DNA from: JBBSUX01 sp038234045
GTDB taxonomy: Bacteria; Pseudomonadota; Gammaproteobacteria; Burkholderiales; Burkholderiaceae_C
Length of the DNA: 10,986 nucleotides
Assembly (NCBI GenBank): GCA_038234045.1
Contig: JBBSUX010000107.1
Coordinates: forward strand, 1 to 10,986
Reading direction: 5' to 3'
Of this stretch, positions 5,483 to 10,986 are shown one piece after another. A program made the translations under genes and the position numbers. The notes under the pieces were generated by a model. That model did no database searches. It saw nothing but the letters and a program-made list of their open reading frames with translations, and was not told the origin of the DNA. The stretch's first letter is position 1. Each line of letters starts with the position of its first letter.

Positions 5483-6829
5483 CTACTTTTTCGACGAGTC
5501 GTCACCCAACTGCGCCAGCGCCGCGTTGCCTCCCAGCGACAGCAAACCCGCATTCGCATAAATTCCCAGCTTGGCGCGCGTATCGACGATGTCGAGGTTG
5601 CGCATGGTCAGTTGGCCGATGCGGTCGAGCGGGGAGAACGGTGCGTCTTCTACTTTCTCCATCGACAGGCGCTCGGGAGCGTAGGTGAGGTTGGCAGATT
5701 CGGTATTGAGGATCGAATAGTCGTTGCCGCGCCGCAGCTCCAGCGTAACTTCGCCCGTAATGGCGCGCGCCACCCAGCGCTGAGCAGTCTCACGCAGCAT
5801 GATGGCTTGCGGGTCAAACCAGCGGCCTTGATACAGCAGGCGGCCCAGCTTCAGGCCGTTCATGCGGTACTGCTCGATGGTGTCTTCGTTGTGGATGCCG
5901 GTCAACAGGCGCTCGTAGGCAGCAAACAGCAGCGCGAGGCCTGGTGCTTCATAGATGCCGCGGCTCTTGGCTTCGATAATGCGGTTCTCGATCTGGTCGC
6001 TCATGCCCAGGCCATGGCGGCCGCCGATGCGGTTGGCCTCGAGGATCAGCTCCACCAAGTCGTCGTACGTTTTTCCGTTGAGCGCGACCGGCCGGCCTTC
6101 CTCGAAGCGCACCGTGACTTCTTCGGCCAACACCCGCACATCGTCTTTCCAGAATGCCACGCCCATGATCGGGTTGACGATTCGCATGCTGGTGCCGAGG
6201 CTTTCAAGGTCTTTGGCCTCATGCGTGGCGCCCAGCATGTTGCTGTCGGTGCTGTAGGCTTTTTCAGCGCTCATCTTGTAGCCGAAGCCAGCGGCGGTCA
6301 TGAACGCTGACATTTCGGCGCGACCACCCAGCTCGTCGATAAAGGCCTGATCCAGCCACGGCTTGTAGATCTTGAGCGCGGGGTTGGTAAGCAGACCGTA
6401 GCGGTAAAAGCGCTCGATGTCGTTGCCCTTGAAGGTGCTGCCGTCGCCCCAGATGTGGACGTCGTCCTCCTTCATCGCGGCGACCAGCATGGTGCCCGTT
6501 ACGGCGCGGCCCAGCGGCGTGGTGTTGAAGTAGGTGATGCCAGCGGTGCTGATGTGGAAAGCGCCCGCTTGCAACGCTGCGATGCCTTCGGCAGCCAGCT
6601 GTTGTCGGCAATCGACGAGCCGCGCTTTCTCGGCGCCGTACTGCATCGCCTTCTTGGGGATTTCATCGTAATCGGGCTCGTCCGGCTGGCCGAGGTTGGC
6701 GGTGTAGGCATAGGGCAGGGCGCCCTTGCCTTTCATCCAGTGCAGTGCGGCGCTTGTGTCGAGGCCGCCCGAGAAGGCAATGCCGACTTTCTGGCCGACG
6801 GGAACGCTTTGAAGAATGTTGCTGGACAT
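5483..6829 (-). CDS. argG: Argininosuccinate synthase
   Basis: ArgG joins citrulline and aspartate using ATP to form argininosuccinate, the next-to-last step of arginine synthesis, in the cytoplasm. The 448-residue protein is of the long E. coli type, about 50 residues longer than the common bacterial form. Seen: the PP-loop ATP site GIAFSGGLDTSAALHWM (about 16-32), YAYTANLGQPDE, TYFNTTPLGRAVTGT, IWGDGSTFKGNDIERFYRYG, ELGGRAEMS, EKAYSTDSNMLGATHEAKDL, EANRIGGRHGLGMSDQ, LTGIHNEDTIEQYR and RLLYQGRWFD. All are full-length with no breaks. ATG 6829 matches the E. coli N-terminus (the PVGQ-GIAFSGG region), although no strong ribosome site precedes it. In-frame codons at 6871 and 7063 would add non-homologous sequence and overlap ppnP. 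It lies 91 nt downstream of ppnP on the same strand and may share its transcript. No other arg gene is in view. Confidence 0.97.
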   Translation of the reverse strand: MSSNILQSVPVGQKVGIAFSGGLDTSAALHWMKGKGALPYAYTANLGQPDEPDYDEIPKKAMQYGAEKARLVDCRQQLAAEGIAALQAGAFHISTAGITYFNTTPLGRAVTGTMLVAAMKEDDVHIWGDGSTFKGNDIERFYRYGLLTNPALKIYKPWLDQAFIDELGGRAEMSAFMTAAGFGYKMSAEKAYSTDSNMLGATHEAKDLESLGTSMRIVNPIMGVAFWKDDVRVLAEEVTVRFEEGRPVALNGKTYDDLVELILEANRIGGRHGLGMSDQIENRIIEAKSRGIYEAPGLALLFAAYERLLTGIHNEDTIEQYRMNGLKLGRLLYQGRWFDPQAIMLRETAQRWVARAITGEVTLELRRGNDYSILNTESANLTYAPERLSMEKVEDAPFSPLDRIGQLTMRNLDIVDTRAKLGIYANAGLLSLGGNAALAQLGDDSSKK

Positions 6830-6920
6830 CGGCGGGAGCTTTCGTGATGTGCTGGTAAGTGGCTTGGGCATACTTCGAGCTTGGGGAGCTGGACCCCGAG
6901 GCGACTGATAAGGCGGCGAA

Positions 6921-7241
6921 TCAGCCGAAATGGCAGATGTAGTGATATGGCTCGCAAGCGACCCGGATATCGAATTGCGAATTTGCGCCGATGCTGAACG
7001 ATTGCCCCACGCTAGAAGCCTGCCAGGCATCACTCCCCGCAAGCCGGTATTCGCAGCCACCACCCGTGCATTCCATGATTTCGGCTGCGCCGGTCTTGAA
7101 GGTGAGCGTGGCGGGCAGCACTACGCCTACGGATTTCTTGGTGCCGTCGGCCAAGGTTACGGCATGGCTAACACATTTGCCCTCGAAGTAAACGCTGGCC
7201 TGGGTGCTGACGGTCACGCCGTCGAGAGAGGTTGTGGTCAT
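6921..7241 (-). CDS. ppnP: Pyrimidine/purine nucleoside phosphorylase (PpnP/YaiE family, formerly DUF1255)
   Basis: A 106-residue single-domain cupin-like protein. E. coli PpnP phosphorolyses a range of nucleosides to the free base and ribose 1-phosphate for salvage. The family pattern is clear: VYFEGKCVSHAVTLADG (the E. coli form is EYFSGKVKS), KSVGVVLPATLTFKTGAAEIMEC, GSDAWQ, GQSFSIGANSQFDIRV and the ending YHYICHFG (E. coli SYLCRYL). It is about 12 residues longer at the N-terminus than E. coli PpnP. ATG 7241 has no strong ribosome site; a shorter start is possible because the first dozen residues are poorly conserved in the family. It is divergent from the sigma-factor gene across 290 nt and precedes argG by 91 nt. 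Confidence 0.92.
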   Translation of the reverse strand: MTTTSLDGVTVSTQASVYFEGKCVSHAVTLADGTKKSVGVVLPATLTFKTGAAEIMECTGGGCEYRLAGSDAWQASSVGQSFSIGANSQFDIRVACEPYHYICHFG

Positions 7242-7531
7242 GGTGGGATGGCCGGAGGCAGGGTCAATGGACGTTGAGAGGAGGGCAGCAGCAGCGAGTC
7301 GCGGGAATGCGACTTCGGATGGCCAAGCTGCTGGTGAGAACGCTTGCGGTGAATTCGCAAAGCTTTACCACCGGCAAACGGCGATTTTAGGCGACGCACC
7401 ACAGGCGCCAGGGCGGTATTGGCGTTGTGGATGGACCCGCGACTGAGCCCGCGCAACGCATTGCAAATGCTGCAAATCCGCATCCAGACAGGGCTTGACC
7501 GCGTATTGGTTGCATACGCCACAATCGTGGT
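7242..7531. promoter_or_regulatory. Divergent intergenic region between ppnP and the sigma-factor gene
   Basis: This 290-nt region should hold the promoters of ppnP(-argG) leftward and of the sigma operon rightward. No convincing -35/-10 pair stands out. Visible details are a direct repeat of TGCAAAT at 7462-7468 and 7471-7477, a TTGACC at 7495-7500 without a well-spaced -10, and CAAAGCTTTAC at 7358-7368, an 11-mer that recurs in reverse complement at 9950-9960. I see no gene or RNA here. Confidence 0.5.
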
Positions 7532-8113
7532 ATGCCCATCGACCGCACTGACGAACACCTCATAACGCTGATGAACCGCATCGCTGTCCGGGACGCTGAC
7601 GCTGCCCTTGCCCTCAAAGAGCTCTACGAGTCCTGCTCGTCGCGCTTGTACGGGCTGGCGGTTAAGGTCACCGGTAATCGCGAGTGGGCAGAAGACGTAT
7701 TGCAGGAGGCGTTTCTCAACATCTGGCGCATCGCAGGCGATTACCGCGCAGCGATCAGTCCGCCGATGGCGTGGATGGGCGTGATCGTCCGCAGCCGCGG
7801 TCTGGATTTTTTGCGCCGGCGAACCAGTTCGCATGCCGACCAGCACTATGAGCTGGATGAATACATCCAGGAAACCGTTGCCGGCGACGCTGCCAACCCC
7901 ATGGATAGCGCCGAAGCGGGCGAGCAGGCCGTCGCGTTGAGGCATTGCCTGCAGAAGCTCGAGTCGCGTCAGCGTGAAGTAGTGAGCCTTGCATATCTGC
8001 GTGATCTGAGTCACAGCGAGCTTGCAGAGCAACTCAAATTGCCGTTGGGTACGGTCAAGACGTGGATCCGTCGCGGGCTAGAGCAGCTGCGCACTTGCAT
8101 GGGGCGCATTTAA
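7532..8113 (+). CDS. ECF-family RNA polymerase sigma factor (SigK-like)
   Basis: A 193-residue sigma factor with only regions 2 and 4. Region 2 spans about 30-98: LYESCSSRLYGLAVKVTGNREWAEDVLQEAFLNIWR, including the D-V-L-Q-E-A-F core-binding motif, then WMGVIVRSRGLDFLRRR for -10 recognition. Region 4 spans about 133-187: LESRQREVVSLAYLRDLSHSELAEQLKLPLGTVKTWIRRGLEQL, a helix-turn-helix for -35 recognition. An acidic linker lies between them. It resembles sigma factors paired with RskA-type anti-sigma factors. Its stop overlaps the next gene's ATG (TAATG), a strong sign that the two are made together. ATG 7532 has only a weak ribosome site; a later in-frame ATG at 7571 is less likely because it would trim the N-terminal helix. 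The signal and target promoters are not visible. Confidence 0.93.
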   Translation: MPIDRTDEHLITLMNRIAVRDADAALALKELYESCSSRLYGLAVKVTGNREWAEDVLQEAFLNIWRIAGDYRAAISPPMAWMGVIVRSRGLDFLRRRTSSHADQHYELDEYIQETVAGDAANPMDSAEAGEQAVALRHCLQKLESRQREVVSLAYLRDLSHSELAEQLKLPLGTVKTWIRRGLEQLRTCMGRI

Positions 8114-8973
8114 TGAACTTGAAAGAACATCCCGATCTGCTGGACCAGCTGGCCGCGAGCCATGCGCTCGGCACGCTGCGTGCCGGTGCCCGACGCCGCT
8201 TCGAGGCAATGGCGCGTGAGAATCCGGCCGTCCGTACGCGCGCCATCCTCTGGCAGGAAACCTTTGCCACGCTGACTGAACTGCAGCCCGATTGCGTGCC
8301 GAGCGCCAATGTGTGGAAGCGCATTGCCAATCAGCTGCCCGCCTTGCAGGCAGCTGGGGTCATTGGCGCTTCTGCGGGCGCAACGCGATCGGCTTCGAAC
8401 ACGGCAGCGCTGGCGCCGTCGGCTGGCAGCGAAGAAAACGTCGGCCTGCTTGAGCGACTGCGGCGCAGCCTCGGTCTGTGGCGCATGGGCGCGGTCACGG
8501 GTGGCTTTGCCACCGTCGCAGCCGTTGCCATGGTGGTAAGCCTTACCCAGCAGATTCGCCATCGTGATGTGGCGCTGGCGAGTGCGAGTCAGGCCAATAC
8601 CCAACTCGTTGCTCAATTGAAGGCAGCGCCCGATATCCGTTATGTCGCTGTGCTGGCGGATGACAAGGCCGATGCGTCGATGCTGGTGACGTTCGACCCG
8701 AACAAGAACGCGCTCGTTCTGAAGCGGGTCGGTGATTTTCAGGAAGACCCGGACAAATCACTTCAGCTATGGGCGATTTCGCCTTCGGGCGGGCCGCATT
8801 CGCTGGGTATCGTGGGCGATCGAAACGTCGACCGGCTGGTGGCAGGCGAGGGCGAAGTTGGCGGCGCCAAAGTCCTGGCTGTGACGCTCGAGAAGAAGGG
8901 CGGCGTGCCGCCCGGCGCAGGTCCCGAAGGCCCGATCGTTTTCAAGGGCCAGTTGCTGAAGACGGTGACCTGA
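8113..8973 (+). CDS. Membrane anti-sigma factor, RskA-like
   Basis: A 286-residue protein that should hold the adjacent sigma factor at the membrane until signalled. The N-terminal cytoplasmic part (about 1-80) has the ASHALGTLRAGARRRFEAM pattern of sigma-binding domains. A low-complexity linker (about 81-110) follows, then one membrane segment (about 126-145, GAVTGGFATVAAVAMVVSL) and a periplasmic RskA C-terminal domain (about 150-284). The latter has the family signatures SLQLWAISPSGGPHSLG, VLAVTLEKKGG and GPIVFKGQL. No zinc-binding HxxxCxxC motif is seen, as is usual in RskA types. ATG 8113 shares one base with the sigma stop; starts upstream would lie inside the sigma gene. In characterised systems release occurs by regulated proteolysis or redox change; neither can be read here. 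A bidirectional terminator follows at 9050. Confidence 0.93.
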   Translation: MNLKEHPDLLDQLAASHALGTLRAGARRRFEAMARENPAVRTRAILWQETFATLTELQPDCVPSANVWKRIANQLPALQAAGVIGASAGATRSASNTAALAPSAGSEENVGLLERLRRSLGLWRMGAVTGGFATVAAVAMVVSLTQQIRHRDVALASASQANTQLVAQLKAAPDIRYVAVLADDKADASMLVTFDPNKNALVLKRVGDFQEDPDKSLQLWAISPSGGPHSLGIVGDRNVDRLVAGEGEVGGAKVLAVTLEKKGGVPPGAGPEGPIVFKGQLLKTVT

Positions 8974-9049
8974 ACTTCAGTTGGAAGATGCTATTCAATT
9001 GATTGCTAGGTGCGCTTATAGATAGAGCGCTAGAGGACAATTTGATCAT

Positions 9050-9079
9050 AAAAAAAAGGAGTCGTGTGACTCCTTTTTT
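9050..9079. terminator. Bidirectional intrinsic terminator
   Basis: A run of A leads into GGAGTC (9058-9063), a GTGT loop (9064-9067), then GACTCC (9068-9073) and a T-run to 9079. With the A/T flanks the stem is about 12 bp. It ends the sigma/anti-sigma operon from the left and the glycine-zipper gene from the right. Confidence 0.9.
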
Positions 9080-9102
9080 CATGAGGGTTGCGCCGCTGGC
9101 GC

Positions 9103-9843
9103 TTAGCGCCAGTGGCCGCCATAACCGCGGCTGTAACCCAGATTCAGCGAAATGCCGACGGGAGGAGCTGCGTAGGCCGGAGCGTAATAGGAAGGTGCCG
9201 CATAAACGGGCGCTGGCGCGTAATAGACAGGCGGCGCCACTACGACCGGCGCCTGTTGTATATAGACGGGCGCGGCAGTTGCATAACCTGCTGGTACTAC
9301 GACACCTGGCTGAGGCTGCGTCGCGTATTGAGCGGGAGGCGGGGCAGGCTGTTCGTCCTGGTACCCGGCAACGCCTACTTCCACCGGCACGTAAGCACCT
9401 GGGTCGCTGTCCATTCGCGTTTGATATTGCTGCCCGGCGTATTCATAGGTCACGTCATAGCCCACGGTGCGGCGCTCGTACGCTGTCTGCGTGCTGCAGC
9501 TCTGCATGTTCTGGACCCGCGTGGAGCCATTCAGCTCGGTCTGGTTGCCAAGCACCGCGCCGCCCGCCAGGCCGAGCGCGGTAGCCGCTGCGCGTCCGCT
9601 GCCCCCGCCGATCGCATTGCCCACTACTCCGCCAGCCACTGCGCCGATCACAGCGCCAAGGCCCGAAGGAGGCGCTTGGGTCAGCACCGGCTGCACGCCG
9701 CAAACCTGACGCGGCACAGCGACATCTTCCACCGCTGGCGTGACGGACAGCACACGCCCCATCGGCGAGCGACCCGGCTGGGCCATTGCTGCAGCCGCAG
9801 CGCCCGCACATAGGCTCAGACACAAAAATTTCTTGATGCTCAT
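9103..9843 (-). CDS. Glycine-zipper 2TM-domain envelope protein
   Basis: A 246-residue exported protein. A signal peptide (KKFLCLSLCAGAAAAAMA|Q) precedes the mature part; the cysteines near the start do not make a good lipobox, so it is probably not a lipoprotein. A glycine zipper follows at about 61-100: GLGAVIGAVAGGVVGNAIGG, then ALGLAGGAVLGNQ, typical of the family that includes the rickettsial 17-kDa antigen. A middle domain (about 110-155) has YERRTVGYDVTYEYAGQQY and TRMDSDPGAYVPVEV, often seen with this zipper. The tail (about 160-228) is low-complexity in Pro, Ala, Val and Tyr with APVY/YYAP repeats. Two cysteines (48 and 116) could form a disulfide. The start is fixed by AGGAG six nt before ATG 9843. 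The role is probably structural in the outer envelope; no partner is known. It shares a terminator with the convergent anti-sigma gene. Confidence 0.88.
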   Translation of the reverse strand: MSIKKFLCLSLCAGAAAAAMAQPGRSPMGRVLSVTPAVEDVAVPRQVCGVQPVLTQAPPSGLGAVIGAVAGGVVGNAIGGGSGRAAATALGLAGGAVLGNQTELNGSTRVQNMQSCSTQTAYERRTVGYDVTYEYAGQQYQTRMDSDPGAYVPVEVGVAGYQDEQPAPPPAQYATQPQPGVVVPAGYATAAPVYIQQAPVVVAPPVYYAPAPVYAAPSYYAPAYAAPPVGISLNLGYSRGYGGHWR

Positions 9844-9939
9844 GCTGTTCTCCTGGAACGGATTGGTCGTCAGCCGCCACGCGCCTGCACGTCAATATGG
9901 AGTCTAAGCAGGCGGCCAAGTTCCGGTGCAGGAGCCGTC

Positions 9940-9960
9940 GTAAAGCGCTGTAAAGCTTTG
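9940..9960. promoter_or_regulatory. Tandem GTAAAGC repeat, possible regulator site
   Basis: GTAAAGC occurs at 9940-9946 and 9950-9956, exactly 10 bp apart, so both copies face the same side of the helix. On the minus strand this reads as two GCTTTAC half-sites about 100 nt before the glycine-zipper start, and it also lies about 100 nt before folC. Direct repeats with this spacing are typical of OmpR-family response-regulator sites (inference). Confidence 0.35.
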
Positions 9961-10057
9961 TCGACTACTACCGTGGAATTCAGATGCACCTACCGGATTT
10001 GTGCCATGCCATTGATACGATACGGGAATGCTGCAGTGCGACACAATCGCCCACCTG

Positions 10058-10986
10058 ATGCCCACCTCACTTTCCGAATGGCTCGCCCACTGCGAGCACC
10101 AGCACTATCAGGCTATTGCCCTGGGCCTTGATCGCGTCCGCACCGTCGCCGATCGCCTGAAGCTGCGATTTTCATGTCCGGTGATCACGGTAGCCGGCAC
10201 CAATGGCAAGGGTTCCACCTGCGCCATGCTGGAATCGATCGCCCGGGAGGCGGCGTGGAAGACCGGCGTTTATACGTCGCCCCACTTGGTGCACTTCGAG
10301 GAACGTTGCCGGGTGGAAGGCGACATCGTCGATGGAGCGGCCTTGGTGCCGCATTTCGAAGCGGTGGAACAAGCGCGCACGTCTGGCGATGGCGAACCGG
10401 TCACGCTCACCTACTTCGAATTCACCACGCTTGCGATCCTGCGGCATCTGTCGCAATGCCCGCTCGATGTGGTGATCCTGGAGGTGGGTCTTGGCGGCCG
10501 GCTCGACGCAACCAACATCATCGACACCGACTGCGCCGTCATCACCAGCATCGATATCGATCACATCGAGTATCTGGGCGGCACGCGTGAGGCGATCGGT
10601 TTTGAGAAGGCCGGCATCATGCGGGCAGGGCGCCCCGCGATCGTGAGCGACCCGGCACCGCCGGCAAGCGTCATCGCGCATGGTGAAGCGATTGGAGCCG
10701 ACCTCTGGCTGGTCGGACGTGACTTCAACATCAGTGGTGACAAGCAGCAATGGGGTTGGGCCGGGCGCGGTCGCCGCTATCACGGGCTGGCCTATCCAGC
10801 GCTTCGGGGCGCAAACCAGCTTATCAATGCCTCAGGCGTACTGGCCGCGTTCACGGCGCTGCGCGAACGCTTGCCCATTACCGCGCAGGCGATACGCACC
10901 GGCTTTGCGCGCGCCGAGCTGCCAGGGCGCTTCCAGATCGTTCCGGGTCAGCCTGCTTTGGTGCTGGATGTGGCGCACAACCCGCA
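10058..10986 (+). CDS. folC: Dihydrofolate synthase/folylpolyglutamate synthase, N-terminal part
   Basis: FolC adds glutamate to dihydropteroate and then to folates, using ATP, in the cytoplasm. The gene runs off the right edge; 309 residues of an expected 420-440 are visible. Seen: the P-loop VAGTNGKGST (about 45-54), YTSPHLVHFEERCRV, TYFEFTTLAIL, VILEVGLGGRLDATN, SIDIDHIEYLGGTREAIGFEKAGIMR, the linker with LRGANQLINA, LPGRFQIVPG and the start of DVAHNP. No break is seen. ATG 10058 gives an N-terminus of typical length (PTSLSEWLAH). An in-frame ATG at 10028 would add ten residues; neither has a good ribosome site. In many proteobacteria folC follows accD. Here the neighbour is a divergent envelope gene 214 nt away, so folC must have its own promoter. 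Confidence 0.95.
   Translation, partial: MPTSLSEWLAHCEHQHYQAIALGLDRVRTVADRLKLRFSCPVITVAGTNGKGSTCAMLESIAREAAWKTGVYTSPHLVHFEERCRVEGDIVDGAALVPHFEAVEQARTSGDGEPVTLTYFEFTTLAILRHLSQCPLDVVILEVGLGGRLDATNIIDTDCAVITSIDIDHIEYLGGTREAIGFEKAGIMRAGRPAIVSDPAPPASVIAHGEAIGADLWLVGRDFNISGDKQQWGWAGRGRRYHGLAYPALRGANQLINASGVLAAFTALRERLPITAQAIRTGFARAELPGRFQIVPGQPALVLDVAHNP

Noticed and set aside
5459..6310. + strand open frame (283 codons) opposite argG
   Set aside because: Antisense to an unmistakable argG, with no family features of its own.
7238..8032. - strand open frame (264 codons) opposite the sigma-factor gene
   Set aside because: It covers the recognised sigma gene and its promoter region in antisense; its composition looks like a shadow.
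7532..8973. Link between the RsbQ-like sensor and the ECF sigma/anti-sigma pair, by analogy with sigma-B control
   Set aside because: The two units are on opposite strands, separated by argG and ppnP, and no anti-anti-sigma, PP2C or receiver domain connects them. Proximity alone is not evidence.

Overview
This is a proteobacterial chromosomal window, GC-rich with dense short operons. The gene content fits a beta-proteobacterium of the Burkholderiales type or a Xanthomonadales relative: a long E. coli-type ArgG, PpnP, an ECF sigma/RskA-like anti-sigma pair, a glycine-zipper envelope protein and FolC. I cannot fix the genus from sequence alone. No rRNA, tRNA, CRISPR array, transposase or integrase is visible.

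Layout. Positions 1-3307 (all + strand) look like an accessory metabolic stretch. They hold the C-terminus of a short-chain dehydrogenase, a decayed PQQ-dependent alcohol dehydrogenase (internal deletion plus frameshift), a small cupin, an alpha/beta hydrolase and a DsrE-like protein. Positions 3337-5281 (- strand) hold a two-gene unit: an alpha/beta hydrolase closely resembling Bacillus subtilis RsbQ, followed after 7 nt by a histidine kinase whose PAS domain resembles that of RsbP. Positions 5483-7241 (- strand) hold argG and, upstream of it, ppnP. Positions 7532-8973 (+ strand) hold an ECF sigma factor overlapping its membrane anti-sigma factor. A bidirectional terminator at 9050-9079 separates these from a convergent glycine-zipper surface protein (9103-9843, -). 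The window ends inside folC (+).

The most interesting unit is the RsbQ-like hydrolase with the PAS-histidine kinase. In B. subtilis, RsbQ and the PAS domain of RsbP form a two-part sensor that feeds the energy-stress branch of sigma-B through a PP2C phosphatase. Here the same kind of sensor appears wired to a HisKA/HATPase output, with no response regulator in view. RsbQ belongs to the hydrolase group that includes the plant receptors KAI2 and D14, so a small hydrophobic ligand is a reasonable guess. The hydrolase-PAS pairing is already known as a module; its ligand and phosphorelay partner here are not apparent.

Smaller signals are a shared 11-mer in two intergenic regions, a helical-turn direct repeat before the glycine-zipper gene, and a run of short hairpins before the DsrE-like gene.
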